Shown: one piece after another, positions 32,285 to 39,937 of the stretch
Position numbering within the stretch: position 1 is the stretch's first letter
Layout of the letters: the number at the start of each line of letters is the position of its first letter
Source of the DNA: an uncultured archaeon
GTDB lineage: Archaea; Halobacteriota; Methanosarcinia; Methanosarcinales; Methanoperedenaceae
Assembly: GCA_902384525.1 (NCBI GenBank)
Contig: CABMCA010000083.1
Location: forward strand, 1 to 39,937
DNA: 39,937 nucleotides
Direction: 5' to 3'
Made by a program: the position numbers and the translations under genes
The notes under the pieces: generated by a model
The model's input: the letters and a program-made list of their open reading frames with translations, nothing else
Told to the model about the DNA's origin: nothing
The model's database searches: none

Positions 32285-32364
32285 ACTCTTTGAGAGAGAA
32301 TCTATTTTTTTGTTGATGAACCTCAGAATGAGATAATTATTCCTATTCGAAGTAAAAAGAATAG

Positions 32365-32438
32365 TGCCCAGACCCGGACTTGAACCGGGGACATCTGCGT
32401 CTTCAGCGCAGCGCTCTCCCAGGCTGAGCTATCTGGGC
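32365..32438 (-). tRNA. tRNA-Phe (GAA)
   Basis: The minus strand folds as a cloverleaf: acceptor GCCCAGA/TCTGGGC, anticodon stem TGCGC/GCGCA-like with loop CTGAAGA (anticodon GAA), T arm CCGGG-TTCAAGT-CCGGG, discriminator A. No intron is seen and CCA is not encoded. Confidence 0.95.
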
Positions 32439-32523
32439 ACAACAGGTGCTAATTGCCGACATCGTATATCAAACCTTTGTCGGCGACGCTTACAATATAT
32501 TTAACCATAGAAAAAGGTTTCGA

Positions 32524-32778
32524 TTATCGAGACAGGAACATTTTCACAAGATATACGCCAACGCCAATGACTACAAGGCTGAAAATCGCTCTAACAAGAG
32601 GCACATACTGAGTTATAACCAGCATGTTAATTGCCTCCTGCATATTGAAAAAAAATGTGTAAAGTGCGATAAAGATAAGTCCAACCAGCATGATAACAAT
32701 TGCAATGTTGACCAGCTTTTGGAAACTGTTATCTTCTATCTTTTCTACACTTTTTTGTTCCTTTTGTTCCCCTTCCAT
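32524..32778 (-). CDS. small two-span membrane protein
   Basis: 84 residues. A charged N-terminus (MEGEQKEQKSVEKIEDN) is followed by two hydrophobic helices, about residues 24-43 and 58-79. No family recognised. It is the last gene of a three-gene operon after two lipoproteins (6-bp gap), so it may anchor or assist them at the membrane. Confidence 0.75.
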   Translation of the reverse strand: MEGEQKEQKSVEKIEDNSFQKLVNIAIVIMLVGLIFIALYTFFFNMQEAINMLVITQYVPLVRAIFSLVVIGVGVYLVKMFLSR

Positions 32779-32784
32779 TTTATT

Positions 32785-33678
32785 TTATCTCCTGCGTCGG
32801 ATAATTATTTGATATACAAGCAATATTCCGATCAATGCCGTTTCAGCCAGGAATCCAGGTTCTTTGGGCTGCGTTTGTACAGGTTTTGGTTTCCCTTCTT
32901 CCACAAGCATATTAGTTATGGGTTCGTTATATTTCAAAGTATTCAGTTTTACTTTGTCAACCAATTTAGCCTGTGCAACTGTTCTTCCATTTTCCTGGAC
33001 TTTCACGGAAAAACTATATTCCTTATTCCTGGGAATGGTGAATGTAACCTTGCCCCTGGATCTGCCTTCGCTTTTTATTATGTTTAGCGTATCACTCTGG
33101 ATATATGTATTGTAAGGATCTATCTGGGCTGTCACTTCAAGGGTCAATGGATTTGAATCTCCTCCCTGATTATATAATCCGGGTGAAACATCCACTACAG
33201 CCATTGAAGCGTCATTGAGAAGTTTGGTTACGACAATAGTCATATCAATAAGTTTGATATCCGATGGCTCACCTGGCGCAGGTTTTGCTTTGACAACAAC
33301 AGGAGCAACATATTCAGGAGTTAAGAGCTTTTCTCCTTCAAATACCTGGACAGCAACTGCATATTCGCCGGGATTCGGAACATTGAGTGATACACTGTTG
33401 GACGAAGAAGATTTGCTTTTAATATAACCTATATCCGAATCCTTTTCTGCAACTATTAAATTTGTTGAAGGTTCCCTTATTTTTATTTTGACTGTAAGTG
33501 AGCCAGTATCAGTATCCTGGTCATTCCTGATATACGGGGTCACAGTGAGTTTTGTTCCGTCTTCACCCTGTGAATACATAACATCGGTTGAAGTTATATA
33601 GACGCTACCGTATTCTTTCATGCAGCCGCTAAGGGCTACTGCAATAAGAATAAAAAATAAAAAAACCTTCAATTTCAT
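32785..33678 (-). CDS. putative lipoprotein with C-terminal membrane anchor
   Basis: 297 residues. A signal peptide ends in the lipobox ALSGC (Cys about 19). Two beta-sandwich-like repeats follow, each describing extracellular CARDB-like folds (residues about 25-130 and 140-255). A Pro/Gln/Lys linker leads to a C-terminal hydrophobic helix and RRRR. It is therefore held at the outer face of the membrane by both ends. It starts 3 bp after the upstream lipoprotein gene. Function unknown. Confidence 0.8.
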   Translation of the reverse strand: MKLKVFLFFILIAVALSGCMKEYGSVYITSTDVMYSQGEDGTKLTVTPYIRNDQDTDTGSLTVKIKIREPSTNLIVAEKDSDIGYIKSKSSSSNSVSLNVPNPGEYAVAVQVFEGEKLLTPEYVAPVVVKAKPAPGEPSDIKLIDMTIVVTKLLNDASMAVVDVSPGLYNQGGDSNPLTLEVTAQIDPYNTYIQSDTLNIIKSEGRSRGKVTFTIPRNKEYSFSVKVQENGRTVAQAKLVDKVKLNTLKYNEPITNMLVEEGKPKPVQTQPKEPGFLAETALIGILLVYQIIIRRRR

Positions 33679-33681
33679 ATC

Positions 33682-34470
33682 TTATAGTTTTACCTTGAGT
33701 TTTATTGTCTTTGAATCAATGACTTTATCACCCATCATAAGAGTAACGAATACATCTGTCTCTCCATTGGGTGCGTTTTTCAATACCTGGATTTGAAGAG
33801 GTAGTGTATTGGATGTTCCGCCTTTTGCCATTGCATTCCCGATTGTGAGTGAATTATTTGTTCCCATTCTCTTATTATCAACATCCACGAATACTTTCAG
33901 GGTATTTTCATCTATTGTTGACCTGCCATCATTTTTAATTGAAAAGGTTACAGTCAGATTATTTCCAGCACTTGCTTCCCATGTGGTTACTTCAGCCTCT
34001 GATATGCTGTTAATATCCTTAACAAAGCCAACGAACTGAAGTTTTGCATCAGGAAGAACTATGGTATTCACAGGAATTGATTTCGTATTAGTTATGAGAT
34101 TGCCTTTTGCATCCTTTCCTGACTGATAGGAGACTGTAAGAGTTGTTGTACCTGTAACATCTTTGAAACCTGGTGCCTGGATTTTTGCAGGTAAGAGAAC
34201 AGTGGACGGCTGGTCTGCCCTTGCAGGAATATTCAAATTTCCGCCAGAGAGAACTGTGAAAGGCTCAAGTGACTTTACAGAAACAGAATCTATCGGTGAT
34301 GTAGCGTTGTTCATAACATTCACTGATATTTCTTTTTCCTGAAACTCTTTCATCTGGATCGGCGCAACACTTATTGTTATGTCCGATGGGTTAACTGGAG
34401 TTACTGTCGATACACATCCTGATAAAAGGACGACTAAAGCTAATAGTATATACATTAATGGTTTTTTCAC
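33682..34470 (-). CDS. putative lipoprotein with Ig-like/CARDB-like domains
   Basis: 262 residues. The signal peptide LALVVLLSGC gives a lipobox with Cys about 19. The mature part is beta-rich, with a segment EISVNVMNNATSPIDSVSVK and a second domain NLTVTFSIKNDGRSTIDENT, reminiscent of CARDB or other Ig-like adhesion folds. First gene of a three-gene operon with the next lipoprotein and a small membrane protein. It is likely exposed on the cell surface; no enzymatic motif is seen. Confidence 0.8.
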   Translation of the reverse strand: MKKPLMYILLALVVLLSGCVSTVTPVNPSDITISVAPIQMKEFQEKEISVNVMNNATSPIDSVSVKSLEPFTVLSGGNLNIPARADQPSTVLLPAKIQAPGFKDVTGTTTLTVSYQSGKDAKGNLITNTKSIPVNTIVLPDAKLQFVGFVKDINSISEAEVTTWEASAGNNLTVTFSIKNDGRSTIDENTLKVFVDVDNKRMGTNNSLTIGNAMAKGGTSNTLPLQIQVLKNAPNGETDVFVTLMMGDKVIDSKTIKLKVKL

Positions 34471-34698
34471 GATATCACCTGATGTTAAACTATTTATTTA
34501 CATGTTTAACTATTTATAATCCTACTTAATCATACAAATTCATTTTTGACTATATATAGATTTCCCCCAAAATTGTACCACTTAACTTTCGTAACTTTAT
34601 TCTAAACGAAATGATGTATATTTTCCTATAGCCCGGAAATTATCGATATCGACAAATGCCGGAAAAATATAAATATTAACGGCTTCTATAATATAATT

Positions 34699-35997
34699 GT
34701 GAGAGTTTTGATCCGGAACTTTATTTTATTTATTTTGATATTGGGTTTAACCGTTGGTCTGGCACAGGGTGAACCCCTGAAAAACCTGACAGATGTTGGC
34801 ATTTTCACAACATCCGAACCTCACGATGCCGAATTCTATAAGGATTACATGTTCATTGCTGATGGGAACTCCCTCCTGGTATACAATGTAAGTAATCCTG
34901 AAAAGCCCGGGCTACTCAATAAAGTCACAGATTTTGATAAGGTTTATGGGATATCTATTCTGGGAGATCGTTTGTATATGGCATCAGGTCCGGGTTGGAT
35001 ATATGTACTCAATATCAGTGATCCTGAAAATCCAACAAAATTACAACAGATCACCTACCTGGACAATGCAAATGATGTTGCAGTAACTGAAAAATATATG
35101 TATGTAGCTGATACAAATACCGGATTTCTTATTTTTAATTTCAACAATCAGACAAATCCGAAACTTGCTGGAATGTTTTATGTATTAAAATCCAACATTA
35201 GTGGAACTCTTCAAGGATGGGCCGGGATATCAATTGAAGTTTCCGGGAATTATGTGTTCTTAAGTGCAGAAAAAAGAATTGGATTTTATATTGTTGATGT
35301 ATCCGATCCGGAAAATCCAAAGGAAGTCTTTCATTCTCTTGGAAAAAATGTATATGATATAGCTATACGAGGAAATGATGTTTATCTTGCCAGGGCTGAT
35401 GGAACATCTGAATATAACCTGCTGGATGTCAGCAACCCTTATGCACCAAATACTACTGGTACATTTTTTATAAATGAAATAAAAGATAGAGCCGCTATTG
35501 CAGTCCATCCATCGGGTGATTATATCTATGCGGCATCGGGTGACACGTGGCATATTTTCAAAGTTCCTGATACCATTCCTCCACAGATAATAATTGATAG
35601 ACCACAGCAGGGCGAAATATTTTCAAACCAGGTAATTAACATCTCGGGTACTGCTTCTGATAAAAATGGTATTAAAGAAGTTCTGGTAAATGGAAATTTT
35701 TCCGGGACAAAGGTATGGGATCAAACAGTCAAGCTTCAGGAAGGGACTAATAACATCGCCATAACTGCATGGGATACGAATGGGAATAATATTACTGAAA
35801 GTATTCAGGTTGTATACCATCCACAGGCCATATTTACACCTGTGCAAACAATTACTTCCAGCCCATCACCAAAGGAAACCCCTGAAATCGTAAAAGATAC
35901 TGTTAAAAACCCTGTATCTTATAATATTATATTAATTGCAATGCTCTTTTTAATAACTATAGCTTTTATTTATTGGATAACCAAACTAAAAAAATAG
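34699..35997 (+). CDS. secreted LVIVD-type beta-propeller protein with C-terminal anchor
   Basis: 432 residues. Signal peptide (FILFILILGLTVGLAQG), then six or so LVIVD-like repeats, each ending in a pattern like LLVYNVSNPEKPG or IYVLNISDPENPT (about residues 30-290), then an Ig-like domain (INISGTASDKNGIKEVLVNG), a Pro/Thr/Ser linker and a C-terminal transmembrane helix followed by KLKK. Probably a glycosylated surface protein. The GTG start has AAATATAAATATT about 27 nt upstream, so it is leaderless. Confidence 0.88.
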   Translation: MRVLIRNFILFILILGLTVGLAQGEPLKNLTDVGIFTTSEPHDAEFYKDYMFIADGNSLLVYNVSNPEKPGLLNKVTDFDKVYGISILGDRLYMASGPGWIYVLNISDPENPTKLQQITYLDNANDVAVTEKYMYVADTNTGFLIFNFNNQTNPKLAGMFYVLKSNISGTLQGWAGISIEVSGNYVFLSAEKRIGFYIVDVSDPENPKEVFHSLGKNVYDIAIRGNDVYLARADGTSEYNLLDVSNPYAPNTTGTFFINEIKDRAAIAVHPSGDYIYAASGDTWHIFKVPDTIPPQIIIDRPQQGEIFSNQVINISGTASDKNGIKEVLVNGNFSGTKVWDQTVKLQEGTNNIAITAWDTNGNNITESIQVVYHPQAIFTPVQTITSSPSPKETPEIVKDTVKNPVSYNIILIAMLFLITIAFIYWITKLKK

Positions 35998-36037
35998 CGA
36001 CAACAAAGTTTCGATAAACAGGCTTTCAGAATAGGAG

Positions 36038-36703
36038 TCATGATGATGCTATTAAAATTACATCGTTTTCTGCTGGTATTTTACGGCCATTTTCCCCAAA
36101 GGCTTCATACATTGATTTTAGTGCCTCTTCCTGAGTGGAAGCACTTCCGAATAACATGTATATAGATGCCGGATAATTCAACAGTTTATTTATTTTCTGA
36201 GGACTCTTATTATTAGAGAGATACATTGTTATTAATTTTGCATAGAAACTGTTTATTTCAGGATCTATACCCGTTATCTGGATTGATATCTGACCATTTT
36301 CACTTCCGATATTCACGGAAATAGGCCAGTTCAGGAATGAGATCTCTTCATTTATTACCTTGTTAAGGGTATTGATATCATAACTATTGATATTTTGTTG
36401 TGAAAACAATTGAATTGCTTCATTTATGGGGGGTAAACTGATTTTCCTGTTACTTAAAAGCCATCTGAACATTGTCAGGGGAATTGTTATTCCATAAATG
36501 CGGTTTCGTGTCTGCTCCATCGCATGATTTTTTTCTTTAAAAAGATCTTTTGCAGTTTCCAGGCTTCCCATATTTTCAGTAACAAAGCCGGTGAAATCGA
36601 TAATATCTCTCATTGCTGCAGATAGATTACCCTGGTGTTTCTTAAGCAATGGGTCAAGCATCTTCAAATGGGTGTCACTTATAGAGACATTCTTTCTTAG
36701 CAT
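36038..36703 (-). CDS. hypothetical protein with ribbon-helix-helix-like N-terminus
   Basis: 221 residues. The N-terminus MLRKNVSISDTHLKMLDPLL followed by a helix (LSAAMRDIIDFTGFV) resembles a ribbon-helix-helix DNA-binding fold. The remainder, helical then beta (PISVNIGSENGQISIQITGI), has no recognised family. It may be a transcription regulator with a ligand or dimer domain. A TATA-like GTTATAAATAG lies about 100 nt upstream on the minus strand. Monocistronic, convergent with the propeller gene. Confidence 0.72.
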   Translation of the reverse strand: MLRKNVSISDTHLKMLDPLLKKHQGNLSAAMRDIIDFTGFVTENMGSLETAKDLFKEKNHAMEQTRNRIYGITIPLTMFRWLLSNRKISLPPINEAIQLFSQQNINSYDINTLNKVINEEISFLNWPISVNIGSENGQISIQITGIDPEINSFYAKLITMYLSNNKSPQKINKLLNYPASIYMLFGSASTQEEALKSMYEAFGENGRKIPAENDVILIASS

Positions 36704-36840
36704 ATTTCACCTTTTATAATTGGATTTTTACAGGTTCATAAAGCGTAAAATCTTGATATTGCTCTATGATTCTTATGATAATGATAATAATAGCTAATAC
36801 TATTTATAACTTATCCCAAAAATTCACCAAAAACATAAAT

Positions 36841-37617
36841 TTAAATTGAAATTATTATTTCATCTTCCTGCTTCTTACCAAACATTTTCGCTGCATTCCC
36901 CGTGTTCACTGCTATCTCAAGAAACCCATGGCTGCCTATCAATATAAGAGGATCGCCCTCTTTGAAAAATGCATATGAACTACCAAATATTACCCTTCTT
37001 TTCCCGATCCGTAATTCATCCCCGGGCCGAAAATCCCCTGATTCTGCGGAAATATTCGTGATAATATTACCGAATGAGTCAATATATATGACTGTGCCAT
37101 GAATGGAACCATTCACTTTTTTCCCCTTCCCAAAATCAAGATCTTTATAATCAAGGATACGTCCACCTAAATTTTCGATCCTTGATCCTTTTGAAATATG
37201 CGCCCCCACCGGAGCAAAAATATCCCTTCCATGAAAAGTGCATGATATATTTCTTTGAAATAGATTTGTATTTGAAATCTCATATACTTCTATCGTTCCG
37301 ATGCTTTTTGCGGCAGGGATAAGAAGACCGTTGTCCGGCCCGATAAAATAATGGGTATCACCGTCCAGGGATACTGCCTTGATCGCAATTTCGCGCCTTT
37401 TTGTCCCGACACCAGGATCAACTACTGCTATATGGACAGTTCCGGACGGGAAATATCTTGCACAAGTCATTAATATGAATGCTCCGGCGCGTATATCATG
37501 GCGGGGTATTGAATGTGTGATGTCCACAATGTTTGCATCGGGATCAATTCCGAGTATTACGCCTTTCATGGATGCCGGATATACATCCCCGAAATCTGAA
37601 AGCAGGGTTATTACCAT
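36841..37617 (-). CDS. SAM hydroxide adenosyltransferase (DUF62 family)
   Basis: 258 residues. Family motifs are complete: LLSDFGDVYPASMKGVILGI, DITHSIPRHDIRAGAF, AVVDPGVGTKRREIA, GPDNGLLIPAA and CTFHGRDIFAPVGAHIS. The enzyme hydrolyses S-adenosylmethionine to adenosine and methionine and is related to fluorinase/chlorinase. Its role in archaea is unclear. The gene ends with a flexible lysine/acidic tail. Nothing unusual is seen. Confidence 0.92.
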   Translation of the reverse strand: MVITLLSDFGDVYPASMKGVILGIDPDANIVDITHSIPRHDIRAGAFILMTCARYFPSGTVHIAVVDPGVGTKRREIAIKAVSLDGDTHYFIGPDNGLLIPAAKSIGTIEVYEISNTNLFQRNISCTFHGRDIFAPVGAHISKGSRIENLGGRILDYKDLDFGKGKKVNGSIHGTVIYIDSFGNIITNISAESGDFRPGDELRIGKRRVIFGSSYAFFKEGDPLILIGSHGFLEIAVNTGNAAKMFGKKQEDEIIISI

Positions 37618-37664
37618 ACAAGAAACATTTAATACCTGCTAAACTATAAAACCCGTTGTCAAAT

Positions 37665-37738
37665 GGACTCGTGGGGTAGCCAGGATATCCTGGCGGGCTT
37701 CGAACCCGCAGACCCGCGTTCGAATCGCGGCGAGTCCG
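37665..37738 (+). tRNA. tRNA-Arg (TCG)
   Basis: Acceptor GGACTCG/CGAGTCC, anticodon stem GCGGG/CCCGC with loop CTTCGAA (anticodon TCG), T arm CCGCG-TTCGAAT-CGCGG, discriminator G. No intron, no encoded CCA. It lies between two minus-strand genes. Confidence 0.93.
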
Positions 37739-37830
37739 TTAATTTTTATCAAAGTGAAAAAAAGGTTTGGATTTTAAATATAAAATAAAAAAATATGTAA
37801 AACAATTTCCGGCTTATAACCGGAAATGGT

Positions 37831-39003
37831 TCATTGTAACCAATACCATATCAGGATCAGTATTATTAATAGTATTATTGCATACCAGACATAATTACTG
37901 CTCTTTTCTTCTTCAACCTTTGGTTGTGGTCTTGGCGTCTCGATCCTTGGCGCAGGTTTTGGTTTTGGTGGCTCTGGCTTTGGCTCTGGTTCACGCACCG
38001 GTTCAGGTTCAGGCTCTTTGACTTTTTCCGCAGAGCCTGATATGAACGGGCTTTGAACACCAGTCAATACTGCCATAACACGGACTTTTCCTGTCAGGCT
38101 GTTATCTACTTTTGCGCCCCAGATTATCCTCTTGGTATTCGGGACCTTGTCCATGATCAATTCACCAGTAACTGCTACTTCTTCCAGTGTCAGGTCTTCG
38201 CCACCTACGATGTGGATTAGCACACCATAACAATCGGAAATATTTGTAACGTCAAGCAGTGGTGTACTGATGGCCTGCGAAACAGCTTTTATAACTCTAT
38301 CCACACCATCTCCTTCACCAATACCTATCGAAGAGATACCGCCGCGTTCCATTACAGCGCGAAGGTCTGCATAGTCAAGGTTCACAAGGCTTGGCTGGGT
38401 GATAGTATCTGTAAGATTCTTTACGAATGCACCAACGAGTGCATTGGCAACATTAAGGGCTTCTTTTAAGGGCAGGTTTCCTGCAACTTCCCTTAATTTT
38501 GAGTTATCAATAATTACCACAGAGTCACAGGATTCTGCAAGCAGTTTTATTGCTTCTCTTGCTTTCTCCCTTCTTGACATTTCAATCGTAAATGGGATTG
38601 TGACGCAGCCGATGGTAAGTGCGTTAACGGAGCGGGTCAGCTCTGCAACAACCGGTATTGCGCCAGTTCCGGTTCCACCACCCAATCCAGCGACCAGGAA
38701 TACAAGATTTGTACCTTCAAGTTCTGTTTTTAATTCATCGATATTCTCTCTTGTAGCCTGTGCACCCATTTCCGGATAACCGCCGCATCCGTGACCCTTG
38801 CATATTTTTTCCCCGAGTAAGATCACTTTATCAGCTTTTTGAACGTAAAGATGATTTACATCAGTATTTGCTGCAATTATCCTTCCGCCTGTAATACCTT
38901 TTTCTGCAATCCAGGTCGTAATATTACAACCTGCACCACCTAAGCCTACGACGGCAACTGATGGTTTTGCTGTTTTTGCAAACTCTTTTAGATCCGTAAC
39001 CAT
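37831..39003 (-). CDS. FtsZ-family GTPase with C-terminal transmembrane anchor
   Basis: 390 residues. The tubulin/FtsZ core has VVGLGGAGCNITTW, ANTDVNHL, the signature GLGGGTGTGAIPVVAEL and the T7 loop NLDYADLRAVMERGG with its catalytic Asp. Unlike ordinary FtsZ, a Pro/Glu/Lys-rich linker (about residues 325-368, many PEP repeats) leads to a terminal hydrophobic helix of about 20 residues ending WYWLQ. It is thus membrane-anchored without FtsA or SepF. AAGGAGG precedes the ATG. It may form a membrane-bound filament for division or cell shape. Confidence 0.9.
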   Translation of the reverse strand: MVTDLKEFAKTAKPSVAVVGLGGAGCNITTWIAEKGITGGRIIAANTDVNHLYVQKADKVILLGEKICKGHGCGGYPEMGAQATRENIDELKTELEGTNLVFLVAGLGGGTGTGAIPVVAELTRSVNALTIGCVTIPFTIEMSRREKAREAIKLLAESCDSVVIIDNSKLREVAGNLPLKEALNVANALVGAFVKNLTDTITQPSLVNLDYADLRAVMERGGISSIGIGEGDGVDRVIKAVSQAISTPLLDVTNISDCYGVLIHIVGGEDLTLEEVAVTGELIMDKVPNTKRIIWGAKVDNSLTGKVRVMAVLTGVQSPFISGSAEKVKEPEPEPVREPEPKPEPPKPKPAPRIETPRPQPKVEEEKSSNYVWYAIILLIILILIWYWLQ

Positions 39004-39135
39004 ATTATAATAGCCTCCTTCGAATGAATGGCTATCTATTTATATTGTTATTTTAGTATATATGCTTTTTCAACGAATTGCATAACAATCATGAGAATAA
39101 GATAACTGATCATAACCAGAAAATATGTTTTAATA

Positions 39136-39209
39136 TGGGCCCGCGGAGATTCGAACTCCGGATCTCCGCCATGTCAAGGCGACGTCATAACCAACTAGAC
39201 CACGAGCCC
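39136..39209 (-). tRNA. tRNA-Val (GAC)
   Basis: On the minus strand: acceptor GGGCTCG/CGGGCCC (one G-T pair), anticodon loop TTGACAT (anticodon GAC) on stem TCGCC/GGCGG, T arm CGGAG-TTCGAAT-CTCCG, discriminator A. No intron. Confidence 0.95.
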
Positions 39210-39293
39210 GGTTTCTTCCCTCTAGTGGATTATTGTTATTAAACCTATCGATTGACCAAAGTTTTATATCGTAACAAATTAAAATAGTTCCTG

Positions 39294-39605
39294 ATGGGAA
39301 CTGTTAGTGCAAAGAAAAGGCTTGAGATCATAGAACGGGATGTGATCCCTTCAATGTTCGTCGGTGTGCTCTCAAAGGACGACAAGTGGCTGGAACATAC
39401 ACTAAAAGAGACACTCCCACGGCTTGAAGAACGGACATATCGCCTGGCGCAGGAATGCAAGAAAAGCGGGGAATGCAAAGAAGATGATCCGTTAGTTGAT
39501 GAAACACGTATCAGGGCTTTATTTGAAGATGCCCGCTCAAAACTTGAAAAAGAGCATCTCACAAGGGAGGCACATTCGAGGTATTCGCATGGCACAGTTA
39601 CATAA
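39294..39605 (+). CDS. conserved-looking helical hypothetical protein
   Basis: 103 residues, soluble and mostly helical, with a short cysteine pair in AQECKKSGECKEDDP. No recognised family. A TATA-like TTTTATATC lies about 27 nt before the ATG, so the message is probably leaderless. It is a single gene between tRNA-Val and the broken transposase. Confidence 0.75.
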   Translation: MGTVSAKKRLEIIERDVIPSMFVGVLSKDDKWLEHTLKETLPRLEERTYRLAQECKKSGECKEDDPLVDETRIRALFEDARSKLEKEHLTREAHSRYSHGTVT

Positions 39606-39684
39606 TTCAGTTATGGTCAAAGTAATATCATCACAATAAATACTTAATTATTCTTTAATGTAATGATATTACCTGCTACTGACC

Positions 39685-39937
39685 ATGGCTACAATATCTT
39701 CTACATTTAAAAATATATCGCAAATCCCAAATCTGCTAAATGTTTTTGGTGGTTTTGGTAATGACTATGAATACACAGAAACCTGCATAATCCGTAAAAT
39801 AAAACCGCCCCAATGTCCCGAATGCAAAAATTCAACCGTGCATAATGGTTTTAACCAATACACGAAAAAGGTACGTGGAAGAATAAAAATCTGAAAGTAT
39901 CTCTGCAAACATTGCGGAAAAATGCTTGAAGAACAAA
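39685..39937 (+). pseudogene. transposase N-terminus interrupted by an in-frame stop
   Basis: The reading frame MATISSTFKNISQIPNLLNV continues to a zinc ribbon, CPECKNSTVHNGFNQYTKK, and after KVRGRIKI meets TGA (39892-39894). The same frame then resumes KYLCKHCGKMLEEQ, the second CxxC of the ribbon, up to the window edge. The stop probably replaced an Arg codon (CGA to TGA). This looks like the N-terminus of an archaeal insertion-sequence transposase; its family is not certain. The rest lies outside. Confidence 0.65.

Noticed and set aside
32446-33087. 213-residue plus-strand ORF
   Set aside because: It lies antisense to the small membrane protein and lipoprotein genes, starts in the flank of tRNA-Phe, and has Cys/His/Phe-rich low-quality composition without a recognisable domain.

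Overview
The window looks like the chromosome of a euryarchaeon, most likely a Methanosarcinales-type lineage such as Methanoperedenaceae. This is inferred from gene content, not from a database match: a complete archaellum motor operon beside a bacterial-type chemotaxis operon, a DUF2769 protein, nucleotide-sugar genes suited to N-glycosylation, TATA boxes 25-30 nt upstream of starts (leaderless genes), and archaeal-type tRNAs.

Layout. Positions 1-2300 are accessory: three tiny overlapping ORFs, a decayed antitoxin/PIN locus, an intact UPF0175/DUF3368 (PIN-like) toxin-antitoxin pair, and two copies of a GC-rich dispersed repeat. Positions 2318-9062 carry a CRISPR-Cas type I-B effector set on the minus strand (cas3, cas5, cas7, a Cst1-type cas8, then a zinc-binding protein of unknown function, and cas6 further upstream). 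There is no cas1, cas2, cas4 or CRISPR array. A third, inverted copy of the repeat lies between cas6 and the effector operon, so the operon is bracketed by inverted repeat copies. Positions 9117-16864 hold chromosomal genes: thioredoxin reductase, a GNAT acetyltransferase behind a doubly deleted TnpB remnant, two nucleotide-sugar dehydrogenase genes, a 7TM protein with a roadblock protein, a probably frameshifted ModE-like regulator, a TRAM protein, a zinc-ribbon protein and a CDF metal exporter.

Positions 16872-30505 are the motility island on the minus strand: three archaellins, arlF, arlG, arlH, arlI, arlJ, two CheY proteins, then cheB, cheA, cheR, cheC and cheD, with an atypical response regulator upstream. 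Three promoters in it (archaellin operon, cheY1, cheY2) share the same direct-repeat element next to the TATA box, which points to a common regulator. arlC/D/E, cheF, cheW and receptors are not in the window.

Positions 31049-39937 contain small hypothetical proteins, a lipoprotein/membrane operon, a secreted beta-propeller protein, a SAM hydroxide adenosyltransferase, tRNA-Phe, tRNA-Arg and tRNA-Val, an FtsZ-family GTPase with a C-terminal transmembrane anchor, and the start of a transposase gene broken by a stop codon. Two short hairpins resembling the right end of IS200/IS605 TnpB elements sit exactly at the 3' ends of cheC and of the DUF2769 gene and supply their stop codons.
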